Shown here piece by piece: positions 6,940-14,669 of a DNA stretch of 22,228 nucleotides. Below the pieces are notes generated by a model. That model ran no database searches, had not been told where the DNA came from, and was given only the letters and a program-made list of their open reading frames with translations. The translations under genes were made by a program, and so were the position numbers. Source of the stretch: a virus; IMG/VR virus record IMGVR_UViG_3300030406_000458, positions 1-22,228 of that record. The stretch is one strand, 5' to 3'. Every line of letters starts with the position of its first letter. Position 1 is the stretch's first letter.

Positions 6940-9466
6940 CGAAACTATGATGGAAGAAGAACAGCAAGGCGAAACTGTCGCTATCCCAAATGAGTTAGCA
7001 GAGGTTGAGGAAACAGAAGACGGTGGTGCTTTTGTTCGTCTTGAAGAAATGGAGTTGAGCCAAGAGCAAAGGCTTGCACATTTTGCTAATATTGTCGAAG
7101 AGGTAGACCAGAATAAACTCAACACGGCAATCATTGATCTAGTAGACAAGATTTCGAAAGACAAAGAGTCCAGAGAGAAACGCGACAAACAATACGAATT
7201 AGGTTTACAACGCACTGGACTTGGTGATGATGCACCGGGTGGAGCACAATTTGAAGGTGCTAACCGTGTGGTGCATCCAATGTTAATTCAAGCGTGCGTT
7301 GATTTTTCCGCACGATTTATGAAGGAAGCGTTTCCGTCGAACGGACCTGTCAAAAGTAAAGTTCAAGGTGAGCAAACACCAGACAAGCTAGAAAAAGCCA
7401 GACGGAAGACAGACTTTATGAACTGGCAAACTACGCAACAGATGCCTGAGTTTCGTGCTGAACTTGAACAACTAAGTACCCAACTCCCATTGGGTGGTGG
7501 TCAGTACATGAAATTTATGTGGGATAGTTTGCATCGTAAACCTCAGTCAGAGTTTATCCCGATTGACGATGTGTATTTACCGTTTGCCGCAACGAACTTC
7601 TATACGGCAGAACGTAAGACTCACGTTCAGTATATCACCAAGATGGAATACGAAAGACGGGTAAAATCCGGTATGTATATCGATGTCGATCTTGGTTATC
7701 CAAACGAGCCAGAGTATAGCAAGGCAACAACTGCCAACGATAAGATCGAAGGTAAGCAAGAAAGTAGTTACAACGAAGACGGCTTGAGAACTATCTTTGA
7801 AATTTACACCTTCATGGATTTCGATGATGGTTTAGAACCGTATATCCTGACGATAGACAAAACCACCAACAAAGCATTATCGCTGTACCGTAACTGGGAA
7901 GCAGATGATGAAATGAAAAACGAGTTGGATTGGATCGTAGAGTTTCCATTTGTTCCGTGGCGTGGTGCTTATCCTATCGGTTTGACCCAGATGATTGGTG
8001 GTTTGAGTGGTGCTGCAACCGGAGCACTGAGGGCATTGATGGATAGTGCTCACATTCAAAACATACCAACGATGTTAAAGCTCAAAGGTGGTCCAAGTGG
8101 ACAAACCATCAGCTTGCAGCCCACCGAAATAGCCGAAATCGAAGGTGGTGCAATGGTGGATGACATTCGCAAGATTGCAATGCCTCTTCCGTTTAGTGGA
8201 CCAAGCCCAACATTATTCCAATTACTTGGATTTTTAGTAGACGCGGGCCGTGGTGTTGTCCAAACATCATTTGAAAAGCTCAGTGATACAAATCCAAATA
8301 TGCCAGTTGGTACCACAATGGCCCTAATTGAACAGGGTATGGTGGTATTCAGTTCTATTCACTCACGTTTACATTCATCAATGGAGCGATGTTTCAAGAT
8401 TCTACACAGAATCAATAGTGCTTACATGGTGGATGAAGATCTACAGGGTAATGAAGCTGGTCTTGAGATAGAACCAGCAGACTTTGACGGTCCAATGGAC
8501 GTTATACCTGTTAGTGATCCAGCGATTTTTAGTGAAACACAGCGTTTTGCACAGATCCAAGCTATCATGGAACGTGCTCGGTTGATGCCTCAGATGTATG
8601 ATGCACGCAAAGTCGAGGAAATGTTCCTTAGAGTTATGAAAGTTCCCGACTCAGAGGTGTTAATTGACCCACCGGGAACAGAAAATCTTGACCCCGTGAG
8701 TGAAAATGTGGCGGCTGCACTGGGCAGACCCGTATACGTTCTCCCAGAGCAGGACCATATGGCACATATGATGACTCATTTGCCATTCCTGAAATCTCCA
8801 CTGTTCGGTGCAAACCCTGCAATCATGCCAAATTTTCTCTATCCTATGGCTATTCACTTACGGGATCATCTTTTGAACTATTATTTGGTCGAAGCACACA
8901 CGGCAGTGCAGCAAGCACAAGCTCAAAACTTAATTCAACAAGAAGCATCGGACGAAGTTACCGTCATTATGCAAGTTCAACAATTTATTGAGCAACAATT
9001 AGGCAATTTTGGCAAAGATTTAGCGCAAATGACTGCCGAAGCGCAGAAATATGCCCCACAACCGCCTATGCCACAGGATAAATCGCTAGAAATTGCACAA
9101 ATGACGCTTCAACAACGTGCTGAGTCAGATCGAGCTAAGATTCAACAAGATCAGATGGAACTTCAGGCGAAAATGCAGCTTGAAAAGGATAAAATGGAGC
9201 TAAAAGCCACTGAAATGATGAATGAAGACCAGCTTGAAGCGGCTAAAATAGAGAATGACATTGCAGATCGTCAGGCTAAATTTGACCTTGAAGCTATCAA
9301 ACAAGAGAACGAAAACAGAAGAAAGGCTGAGGATTTAGCCGCTAGAGAACGAATGAATGAGTCAGACAACGAGACAGCTAAGTTACTCGCAGCTGCTGAA
9401 ATGGCTACGGGTGAGAAGGTACGAGTATCCACTGGAACAGGAATTGACCCAGACCCGCAACCATAA
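6932..9466 (+). CDS. Portal protein (head-tail connector, podovirus type)
   Basis: The portal forms the dodecameric ring at one capsid vertex, docks the terminase and lets DNA in and out. The 844-residue length, the acidic N-terminus, the region GGAQFEGANRVVHPML followed by SARFMKEAFP, and the core PFVPWRGAYPIGLTQMIGG match the large portals of podovirus-type marine phages. The last 150 residues or so are Gln/Glu/Lys/Met-rich and predicted coiled coil, ending in a short Gly/Pro tail. This could form a long C-terminal barrel as in P22, which is inference. Two adjacent ATG codons exist at 6929 and 6932. GGAGG at 6921-6925 is better spaced for 6932. The start overlaps the end of the giant upstream gene by eight bases. 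Confidence 0.9.
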   Translation: MSDETMMEEEQQGETVAIPNELAEVEETEDGGAFVRLEEMELSQEQRLAHFANIVEEVDQNKLNTAIIDLVDKISKDKESREKRDKQYELGLQRTGLGDDAPGGAQFEGANRVVHPMLIQACVDFSARFMKEAFPSNGPVKSKVQGEQTPDKLEKARRKTDFMNWQTTQQMPEFRAELEQLSTQLPLGGGQYMKFMWDSLHRKPQSEFIPIDDVYLPFAATNFYTAERKTHVQYITKMEYERRVKSGMYIDVDLGYPNEPEYSKATTANDKIEGKQESSYNEDGLRTIFEIYTFMDFDDGLEPYILTIDKTTNKALSLYRNWEADDEMKNELDWIVEFPFVPWRGAYPIGLTQMIGGLSGAATGALRALMDSAHIQNIPTMLKLKGGPSGQTISLQPTEIAEIEGGAMVDDIRKIAMPLPFSGPSPTLFQLLGFLVDAGRGVVQTSFEKLSDTNPNMPVGTTMALIEQGMVVFSSIHSRLHSSMERCFKILHRINSAYMVDEDLQGNEAGLEIEPADFDGPMDVIPVSDPAIFSETQRFAQIQAIMERARLMPQMYDARKVEEMFLRVMKVPDSEVLIDPPGTENLDPVSENVAAALGRPVYVLPEQDHMAHMMTHLPFLKSPLFGANPAIMPNFLYPMAIHLRDHLLNYYLVEAHTAVQQAQAQNLIQQEASDEVTVIMQVQQFIEQQLGNFGKDLAQMTAEAQKYAPQPPMPQDKSLEIAQMTLQQRAESDRAKIQQDQMELQAKMQLEKDKMELKATEMMNEDQLEAAKIENDIADRQAKFDLEAIKQENENRRKAEDLAARERMNESDNETAKLLAAAEMATGEKVRVSTGTGIDPDPQP

Positions 9467-9490
9467 CTGACAAAGAGTAGAACTTAAAAC

Positions 9491-10261
9491 ATGGCATTTT
9501 TGCAGAGTAATATTCCGCACTTCAAATGTTGGGTGCGAAGAGAGTACACTTACAACCATCAACAATTTCATGGTGAATTTATTCATGCTATGGCGATTGC
9601 AGTAACGACAATTCCATGCCGTAGCCTCAGTTTCCAATTAATTTTTACAGGTGCAGAAACTTACGATACCGATGAACCAAACGTTCACGGCGGTGCTATG
9701 TGGGCGAGAATGCCAATAACAGCGTTAGTCGGTGATACACCGTTGGACGATTGGCCTGAGCCAATGGCAACTCACGATGCTCAACCGTGGGACTGTTCTT
9801 CTAGAACTCATAGTGTCTACGTTTTGGATCGGTGTACACCGTGTCCGTGGTTAGCAAAAATTGATGGGGAGTTTTTCCCTGCAAAATATTATTTCACTGT
9901 CGATTATACAGATTCAGAAATAGGAGATGACCCTGCTCAACACAAGCAGTCTCATGTTCTAGAACTTCTGGATGCAGGCGAATGGACAGGAAATATTGTG
10001 GCTCTACCAAATAATCGTGTAAGAGTTACGCACCCTGCGTGGTTTGAGGCAGGGGAAGGAGCACCGGAGTTTCGTCCTTCTCAGTGGGTACACTACAGCA
10101 AATCTGATTTGGACTATACTTTGGATGTTAATCGTGTCTTCGACAATCTTTATAAGGAGAATCCAGATGGGTTACAAACGGAACATGGACAACATGAAGG
10201 AAGCAAAAAATCCAAGAAAGCTATCCGAAGGTCCAAGAAAAGAATCGACGGGAAAAGTTGA
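9491..10261 (+). CDS. Conserved-looking hypothetical phage protein, 256 aa
   Basis: I do not recognise a function, although proteins of this general look follow the portal in marine phages. Residues 1-220 are well ordered and rich in aromatics, with many Trp, His and Cys residues. Examples are HAMAIAVTTIPCRSLSFQL, HGGAMWARMPITAL and RCTPCPWLAKIDGEFFPAKYY. Alternating hydrophobic strands suggest a beta fold. CTPC is a CxxC pair that could bind metal or be redox-active, but nothing else supports either role. The last 35 residues are a Lys/Arg/Ser tail, which overlaps another gene in a different frame, so their sequence may be shaped by the overlap. The ribosome site upstream is weak. The position between portal and co-chaperonin suggests a head-assembly or virion role. 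Confidence 0.8.
   Translation: MAFLQSNIPHFKCWVRREYTYNHQQFHGEFIHAMAIAVTTIPCRSLSFQLIFTGAETYDTDEPNVHGGAMWARMPITALVGDTPLDDWPEPMATHDAQPWDCSSRTHSVYVLDRCTPCPWLAKIDGEFFPAKYYFTVDYTDSEIGDDPAQHKQSHVLELLDAGEWTGNIVALPNNRVRVTHPAWFEAGEGAPEFRPSQWVHYSKSDLDYTLDVNRVFDNLYKENPDGLQTEHGQHEGSKKSKKAIRRSKKRIDGKS
10154..10160 (+). promoter_or_regulatory. Strong ribosome binding site for the overlapping 53-aa gene
   Basis: AAGGAGA lies inside the coding sequence of the preceding 256-aa gene and sits six bases before the ATG at 10167. It matches the anti-Shine-Dalgarno sequence well. It is the main reason to call the short frame a real gene and to place its start at 10167 rather than at the upstream in-frame ATG at 10044. 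Confidence 0.7.
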
Positions 10262-10328
10262 TGGCATTATGCCAGCCCGTTATGAGTACAAGCTATCAGG
10301 TAACGCAAAAGGTTATATGAAAGCGTGA
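10167..10328 (+). CDS. Small basic 53-aa protein overlapping the previous gene out of frame
   Basis: The product begins MGYKRNMDNMKEAKNPRKLS and ends GNAKGYMKA. It is strongly basic with no cysteines and no membrane segment. The frame lies in +1 relation to the 256-aa gene and shares its final 95 bases. It then runs alone for 67 bases to TGA 10326-10328, where the next gene begins by a GTGA overlap. A strong ribosome site ends six bases before the ATG. This spacing and the tight linkage on both sides argue for real translation. I know no function. The C-terminal half, DGIMPARYEYKLSGNAKG, looks more constrained than the overlap part. It could be a small virion or nucleic-acid-binding protein, which is speculation. 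Confidence 0.65.
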   Translation: MGYKRNMDNMKEAKNPRKLSEGPRKESTGKVDGIMPARYEYKLSGNAKGYMKA

Positions 10329-10522
10329 ACATAGAAACAAAATTGTTGAATGCTCTCAAAGCCAAACAGTTTGAGTTTGCTGAACAGGCTTTGAGACATC
10401 CACAAGAGCGCGATGTTTTCGAGTACGGGCATCGTTGCGGAATGATGGCAGGTTACGAGTCATCAATAAACGTACTATTGCAACTTTTAGATGAGGAAAA
10501 ATTCGGTGACAAAAACTTATGA
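10325..10522 (+). CDS. Small helical 65-aa protein, GTG start
   Basis: The start is a GTG at 10325 overlapping the TGA of the previous gene (GTGA), so it is probably translated by coupling. The protein is mostly amphipathic helix: an N-terminal segment KLLNALKAKQFEFAEQAL, then DVFEYGHRCGMMAGYESS, then a Leu-rich helix VLLQLLDEE. The FEYGxxxGMxAGxE pattern is similar to small proteins I associate with phage head regions, but I cannot name a family with certainty. The end overlaps the start of the GroES-like gene by 17 bases, placing the two under joint translation. No function is assigned. Confidence 0.65.
   Translation: MNIETKLLNALKAKQFEFAEQALRHPQERDVFEYGHRCGMMAGYESSINVLLQLLDEEKFGDKNL
10493..10497 (+). 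promoter_or_regulatory. Ribosome binding site deciding a GTG start for the co-chaperonin
   Basis: GAGGA lies eight bases before the GTG at 10506. The in-frame ATG at 10491 overlaps this site and has no Shine-Dalgarno sequence of its own, so GTG 10506 is the better start. Confidence 0.5.
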
Positions 10523-10922
10523 GAACGCATTGAAAGAGGCATTCCCTGATATTGACGCAGGTATACAGCCTTTTGGTAGCCGTGTTCTGGTTCAGATTAG
10601 GACAGCTAAAAAGAAAACAGCAGGTGGTATTATCTTAACGACAGATACCAAAGATACCGAAAAGTGGAATACACAAATCGGTAAAGTTATGCACGTTGGA
10701 CCTTTGGCTTTTAAAAATAGGAACACAATGGAATTATGGCCTGAAGGTAGTTGGTGTACCGATGGCGATTTTGTAAGGGTTCCAAAATACGGTGGTGACC
10801 GATGGGAAGTGCCTCTGGATAAAGATCCCAATGGCGAAAAAGCATTGTTCGTAATTTTTAATGATCTCGACATCATTGGAAAAGTGACAGGTGACCCACT
10901 TCAAATAAAAGCATTTATCTGA
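10506..10922 (+). CDS. GroES-like (Cpn10) co-chaperonin
   Basis: Counted from GTG 10506, the 138-residue protein follows the Cpn10 plan. PFGSRVLVQI (22-31) matches the first strand PLHDRVIVKR of GroES. KKTAGGIILTT (36-46) matches the mobile loop, with IIL (42-44) at the place of the IVL tripeptide that contacts GroEL. IGKVMHVGP matches the EVLAVG strand. DFVRVPKYGGDRWEV matches the GDIVIF/GYG region, and ALFVIFNDLDIIGKV matches the C-terminal strand. It is about 40 residues longer than GroES, mostly in an insertion around NRNTMELWPEGSWC and in both tails. Phage co-chaperonins such as T4 Gp31 retarget host GroEL to fold the capsid protein. The location just before scaffold and capsid genes fits that role. 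ATG 10491 is the alternative start. Confidence 0.85.
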   Translation: MTKTYENALKEAFPDIDAGIQPFGSRVLVQIRTAKKKTAGGIILTTDTKDTEKWNTQIGKVMHVGPLAFKNRNTMELWPEGSWCTDGDFVRVPKYGGDRWEVPLDKDPNGEKALFVIFNDLDIIGKVTGDPLQIKAFI

Positions 10923-10936
10923 CAAGGAGATAGAAA

Positions 10937-11926
10937 ATGGCAGAGTTAGGAAAAGAAGACGGTGACGAAATGCCTGATGACAACAAAGTTGTTATCGTTG
11001 AAGACGAAGCACCACAAGAGGAAAAGGCCGAGGAAATAAAAATTACAGAAACGGCTCCCGAAGAACCAAAAGAAGTTGAAAGTGCTTCAGAACAATCGGA
11101 TGAACGCGAAAGCATTCGTGAGCGAAGACGCAAAGAAAAACAGGAGCGTAAGCAACGTCGAGATACTGCGATCAAGCGAGACAAGGTCGAACTGAATTTT
11201 CTCAGGAAAAGAAACGAAGATCTTGAGCGTAGAATTTCAGCCCAAGAACAGAAATCCCAAAATTTGGAAATGGGTAATATCGATCAACATATCGCAGTAG
11301 CTCAAAAGGAATTGAACCTTGCGGATCAAGTTATTGCTAAGGGCGTGGAAACCCAAAGTGGTGAGGATGTACAAAAGGCTTTAGCGTATCGTGATCAAGC
11401 TCAGAAAAAAATAGCTCAACTTGAACGTCAAAAGCAACAAGCAAACGTTCAAATGCAGCAACAACTACAACCACAAACTCCGGTAGACGATAGAGTTTTA
11501 GCTCACGCTCAGGAGTTTATGGATGACAATCCTTGGTATGACATCAACGGTGGAAACGAAGAATCAAGCATTGTGAATGCAATAGACGCTTCGCTAACCA
11601 AAGAGGGTTTTGATCCAGCAACGGATGAGTACTGGGATGAGCTAACGGAACGAGCAGCGCGAAGACTGCCTGAAAAGTTTGAAGATTTCGTTGAAGAAGT
11701 TGGAGAACAAGAAGAACCAACGCCAGTTAAAAAGAAAAGGGTTGCTCGTGGTGGCCCTGCTGTCGGGTCTGGGAAAGAGCACGCACCTGCGTCTACTCGT
11801 AAGGAAGTTTATATCAGTCCTGAGCGTAAACAAGCCATGATGGACCACGGTGTTTGGGATGATCCGGTGCTTCGACAGAAGTATGTCAAACGGTATATGG
11901 AGTGGGATCGAGAGAACAAGGCGTAA
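10937..11926 (+). CDS. Probable capsid scaffolding protein
   Basis: The role is inferred from architecture and position three genes before the capsid gene. Residues 1-60 are extremely acidic and Pro/Glu-rich. Residues 60-95 are Arg/Lys-rich, in the stretch RESIRERRRKEKQERKQRR. A long Gln/Glu/Lys coiled coil spans about 95-180. A Gln-rich linker and a more ordered region containing EFMDDNPWYDINGG and DPATDEYWDELTERAARRL follow. The basic C-terminal part has KKKRVARGG and ends in a short helix (RKQAMMDHGVWDD...YMEWDRENKA). Scaffolds of podoviruses have this acidic-coil-basic layout and bind capsid protein through a basic C-terminal helix. The ribosome site AAGGAGA precedes the ATG. No protease gene is visible in the window, so the scaffold is probably released intact, which is inference. 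Confidence 0.7.
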   Translation: MAELGKEDGDEMPDDNKVVIVEDEAPQEEKAEEIKITETAPEEPKEVESASEQSDERESIRERRRKEKQERKQRRDTAIKRDKVELNFLRKRNEDLERRISAQEQKSQNLEMGNIDQHIAVAQKELNLADQVIAKGVETQSGEDVQKALAYRDQAQKKIAQLERQKQQANVQMQQQLQPQTPVDDRVLAHAQEFMDDNPWYDINGGNEESSIVNAIDASLTKEGFDPATDEYWDELTERAARRLPEKFEDFVEEVGEQEEPTPVKKKRVARGGPAVGSGKEHAPASTRKEVYISPERKQAMMDHGVWDDPVLRQKYVKRYMEWDRENKA

Positions 11927-11992
11927 ACAGGCTTGCGTTTTTAAAAAATCCAACTTATATTTCAAAAATCGCTGAAAAAGGAGCGACATTAA

Positions 11993-12523
11993 ATGTCAGA
12001 CGAACGAATTAAGAAAACCTCTGGAAGTAACCGCACAAGCAAGGCGATGCAAGATCGTCCGGTAACAGAAAATCGTGAAGTTACTGAAGATGAGAGGTTA
12101 GAAATGTTCAGGCAACAATTTTTCCAATCTAGTCTACCAGACCTTCCCGATATTCCGGGTTGGCATCTTTGTTGGATCACTACAACAAACCCTAGAGACA
12201 CTGTACAGCATCGCATTCGACTAGGCTACGAGCCTGTCAAACCGGAAGAAATAGCTGGTTGGGAGTATGCAACAATCAAAGGGGGTGAGTGGGATGGCTT
12301 CATAGGTGTCAATGAGATGTTAGCATTCAAACTCCCAATGTCTCTGTATGAAAAATACATGATGGAAGCTCATCACGATGCTCCCATGCGAGAAGAATTA
12401 AAACTCGCGGAGACAGCTGCGTTGATTGAAGAACAAGCACAAGCATCTGGCGGTAAAGTTGAGAAGGGTGATGGCACGGCTGAGATTGGTCAGTATCGGG
12501 AGGCTCAATTTGACCTCTCGTGA
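11993..12523 (+). CDS. Unknown 176-aa protein between scaffold and capsid genes
   Basis: I recognise no family by motif. The first 45 residues are polar and likely disordered. The core has LPDLPDIPGWHLCWITTTNP, then DTVQHRIRLGYEPVKPEEI and a WEYATIKGGEWDGFIGVNEM segment, which together look like a small mixed alpha/beta fold. After this comes MLAFKLPMSLYEKYMMEAHHDAPMREE and a helical tail that may be a coiled coil. The Trp-Cys-Trp core and the phrase GYEPVKPEEI are the most distinctive features. The spacing after the scaffold gene is 66 bases, the longest gap in this part, with AAAGGAG upstream of the ATG. The location suggests a head-assembly factor or minor virion protein. Confidence 0.75.
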   Translation: MSDERIKKTSGSNRTSKAMQDRPVTENREVTEDERLEMFRQQFFQSSLPDLPDIPGWHLCWITTTNPRDTVQHRIRLGYEPVKPEEIAGWEYATIKGGEWDGFIGVNEMLAFKLPMSLYEKYMMEAHHDAPMREELKLAETAALIEEQAQASGGKVEKGDGTAEIGQYREAQFDLS

Positions 12524-12556
12524 TCCTCAACTTTCAACCAATAGGGAGAATGCAGA

Positions 12557-13159
12557 ATGTCTTCAGTCTCTGCACCTTTTGGCTTTCGTGCGTCTTATCA
12601 CAACAGTGGGCAGATTATAGCGAAAGCCTATACTATTGCTTCGGGATACGCTCAAAATGTATTCCAAGGCGATCCCGTTAAATTGGTCGATACAGGTGTC
12701 GTACAATTAGGTACAAGCGATGGCACTCGTAGCGGTACAACTGACGGTATTTTACTTTTAGGCATTTTCGCCGGTTGCCAATATATTGATGCTCTTGGAG
12801 TTCCAACTGTGTCACCATACTGGCCTAGTGGAATTGCGGCGACAGAAATTACAGCTTGGGTCTATGATGATCCAGAAATTCTGTTTGCAGTACAATATGA
12901 CAATCCATCATCTGGAGTAACGGTACAAACGGCCGTTGGTGAGCAATGTGATTGGACTGTCGCTTCACCGGGTGGATCAACAAGAACTGGTCTATCTGAT
13001 TGCAAACTTACTCCTATTCAAACAACATCTGGACAATTTCAAATCACTGGATTTGAAGGAACGACAGGTGGCGTGGATAGTACACTAACTGATGCTTTTG
13101 TAGTTGCTACTGTTCGTATTAACGAACATCAATACAAAGCAGCTGTCAACTCGGTTTAA
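12557..13159 (+). CDS. Probable head decoration/stabilisation protein
   Basis: The 200-residue protein is Gly/Thr/Ser/Val rich with few charges and no long helices, so it is likely almost all beta. It starts SSVSAPFGFRASYHNSGQII and contains the strand-rich segments AQNVFQGDPVKLVDTGVVQL, TDGILLLGIFAGCQY and ITAWVYDDPEILFAVQYD. Small beta-rich genes directly before the capsid gene are commonly decoration or head-stabilising proteins in marine phages. The sequence alone does not prove that role. The upstream GGGAG gives a reasonable ribosome site, and the capsid gene begins 15 bases after its stop. A minor capsid or vertex protein is the main alternative. Confidence 0.6.
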   Translation: MSSVSAPFGFRASYHNSGQIIAKAYTIASGYAQNVFQGDPVKLVDTGVVQLGTSDGTRSGTTDGILLLGIFAGCQYIDALGVPTVSPYWPSGIAATEITAWVYDDPEILFAVQYDNPSSGVTVQTAVGEQCDWTVASPGGSTRTGLSDCKLTPIQTTSGQFQITGFEGTTGGVDSTLTDAFVVATVRINEHQYKAAVNSV

Positions 13160-13174
13160 GGGGGGTATTGAACT

Positions 13175-14089
13175 ATGGCTACTCCTATGCGTAGTACCGA
13201 CTTTCGTTCGATAGTTGAACCTATCTTAAACGAAGTCTTCGATGGAATATATGAGCAACGTGCTGATGAGTGGGCTGAGGTATTCGAAGAGTATCAAGGC
13301 ATTCCTCGACAGTACCATGAAGAACCAGTTCTTTATGGTTTTGGTGCGGCACCAGAACTACCAGACGGTATGGCAGTGACATATCAGTCCGGTGGTGTGC
13401 TTTTCATTCAGAGATACCTCTATAAAGTGTACGGGCTTGCATTCGCCCTTACCAAAGTGCTTGTAGAGGACGGTGACCATATTCGTATTGGTTCAACGTA
13501 TGCTAAACATCTCGCTCAATCTTTGGTCGAAACCAAAGAAACTCTTGGTGCGAATATTCTGAACAGAGCATTCAACGCGGCCTTTCCGGGCGGTGATGGC
13601 GTTGCACTGAACAGTAATGCTCATCCAATTGTTAACGGTACGTTTAGTAACATACTGACGAATGCGGCAGCACTGTCTCAGACCTCTCTGGAACAAATGC
13701 TAATTCAAATCCGTAATGCGGTTGACAATAATGGTAAGCGAATCAGACTTACACCAACCCAAATCGTTACCGGACCAGCAAACGTTTTCCAAGCAGAAAC
13801 TCTACTAAAATCTGCTTTGAGACCGGGAACGGCTGATAACGACATCAACCCTGTTAAGTCAATGGGGCTACTGGGTGACGGTCAGGCAAACATCTCGCGT
13901 ATCACTTCGAGCACTGCTTGGTGGGTACAAACGGATGCTCCTGAAGGTCTGAAGCTGATGATGCGAAGAGGACTTGAGAAATCAATGGAAGGCGATTTCG
14001 AAACTGACTCAATGCGTTATAAAGCCACTGAACGTTACAACTTCGGTTGGACAGATCCGAGAGCAATCTTCGGAACACCCGGAGTTTAA
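13175..14089 (+). CDS. Major capsid protein
   Basis: The 304-residue product is the shell subunit. Its order fits the HK97 fold: an N-terminal helical arm (MRSTDFRSIVEPILNEVFDG), a beta E-loop region (DGMAVTYQSGGVLFIQRYLYKVYG), a spine-like helix (IGSTYAKHLAQSLVETKETL), then NRAFNAAFPGGDGVALNSNAHP (130-151). KRIRLTPTQIVTGPANVFQA and a C-terminal part with LMMRRGLEK and ERYNFGWTDPRAIFG follow. The GGDG-x-ALNS-x-AHP motif resembles Mu gpT-like major head proteins as I recall them. It is the last gene before a strong terminator, and a GGGGGG-containing ribosome site precedes the ATG. No propeptide is obvious. Confidence is high from order and motifs. Confidence 0.88.
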   Translation: MATPMRSTDFRSIVEPILNEVFDGIYEQRADEWAEVFEEYQGIPRQYHEEPVLYGFGAAPELPDGMAVTYQSGGVLFIQRYLYKVYGLAFALTKVLVEDGDHIRIGSTYAKHLAQSLVETKETLGANILNRAFNAAFPGGDGVALNSNAHPIVNGTFSNILTNAAALSQTSLEQMLIQIRNAVDNNGKRIRLTPTQIVTGPANVFQAETLLKSALRPGTADNDINPVKSMGLLGDGQANISRITSSTAWWVQTDAPEGLKLMMRRGLEKSMEGDFETDSMRYKATERYNFGWTDPRAIFGTPGV

Positions 14090-14095
14090 TGAAAT

Positions 14096-14132
14096 CCCCT
14101 ACCGTCCTATCCCTGTGACGGTAGGGGTTTTT
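14096..14132 (+). terminator. Rho-independent terminator after the capsid gene
   Basis: CCCCTACCGTC (14096-14106) pairs perfectly with GACGGTAGGGG (14117-14127), an 11-base stem with a ten-base loop, followed directly by TTTTT (14128-14132). It starts six bases after the capsid gene stop. It probably ends the packaging/head transcript, or reduces read-through so that capsid and upstream genes are expressed at a level different from the tail genes. AAATCCC (14092-14098) and GGGATTT (14134-14140) can also pair and would extend or compete with the stem. Confidence 0.92.
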
Positions 14133-14146
14133 CGGGATTTAACCTT

Positions 14147-14190
14147 GTGTATTTGACAGTTCCCGACTGACGACATACCGACAAATACAC
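14147..14190 (+). promoter_or_regulatory. Inverted repeat with TTGACA box; candidate promoter/operator for the downstream genes
   Basis: GTGTATTTG (14147-14155) and CAAATACAC (14182-14190) form a perfect nine-base inverted repeat with 26 bases between them. The spacer contains a small nested hairpin, CAGT-TCCCG-ACTG (14157-14169). TTGACA at 14153-14158 is a consensus -35 hexamer, but the bases 17 positions on (TACCGA) are a poor -10. The region lies between the terminator and the 14212 gene, where new transcription would be useful. Function as promoter or operator is inferred. Confidence 0.35.
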
Positions 14191-14211
14191 GCAACTCGTA
14201 TGTGAGGAAAA

Positions 14212-14667
14212 ATGGGTACAACTACTTTTTCTGGTCCGGTAAAAGCCGGAACTATTCAAGCCACTACAGGAACAGAGATTGGCGTTAACGTAGCTAACGT
14301 TGGTTCTGTAGTAATGGCACAGTCAATGATGCCAAACATCACTGGTGCAAGCCAACTTAATCAAAGAGTTGCAGTGCTCCCAGCAAATTCTCAGATTGTA
14401 GATGTAATATTGAACGTTACAACTGCTGGTGACGATAGTGGCGCAGCTACTATTTCCGTAGGAACCGATACTGATCCCAATGCTTATCTGAATGCGGTGG
14501 ATACAAAATCTGTCGGTACGACTCGTGGAACACTAGATAGTGAGGCCACGAATGTTTCTGGAGCCGATAGGGAAGTTCTTGCAGATTTTACGGGTGCTAC
14601 TGGTGACGGTACATCGGGTGTTGCTTCACTGACAGTGTTGTATATCCAAAACAATAATCTCTCTTAA
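14212..14667 (+). CDS. Small beta-rich virion protein, 151 aa
   Basis: The product starts MGTTTFSGPVKAGTIQ and is rich in Thr, Ser, Ala, Val and Gly with few aromatic residues. Its strands include NVGSVVMAQSMMP, LNQRVAVLPANSQIVDVILNVTTAG, SGAATISVGTDTD and a C-terminal GVASLTVLYIQN. The pattern fits a jelly-roll or immunoglobulin-like beta sandwich. Genes starting with a similar TTTFSGPVKAGTI segment occur in marine phage head-tail regions, and I take it as a virion accessory or head-fibre protein. The family recall is from memory and not certain. It is the first gene after the terminator and has a purine-rich ribosome site, GAGGAAAA, close to the ATG. No enzyme motif is visible. Confidence 0.65.
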   Translation: MGTTTFSGPVKAGTIQATTGTEIGVNVANVGSVVMAQSMMPNITGASQLNQRVAVLPANSQIVDVILNVTTAGDDSGAATISVGTDTDPNAYLNAVDTKSVGTTRGTLDSEATNVSGADREVLADFTGATGDGTSGVASLTVLYIQNNNLS

Positions 14668-14669
14668 AG

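Noticed and set aside
6856-7215. 119-codon minus-strand frame over the giant gene/portal junction
   Set aside because: It is Ser-rich shadow sequence opposite two real genes and has no ribosome site or family motif that I can see.
9827-9850. CTPC as a thioredoxin-type active site in the 256-aa protein
   Set aside because: A lone CxxC pair without the surrounding thioredoxin strands, W-x-x-x-C context or cis-Pro segment is not enough to call a redox enzyme.
10044-10328. Longer 94-aa version of the small overlapping gene
   Set aside because: The upstream ATG has no suitable ribosome site. The internal ATG at 10167 has AAGGAGA six bases before it, so only the 53-aa form is supported.
11927-11992. 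TTTTTAAAAA palindrome after the scaffold gene as a terminator
   Set aside because: There is no GC-rich stem. The palindrome is a simple A/T run in a 66-base gap and does not make a stable terminator hairpin.
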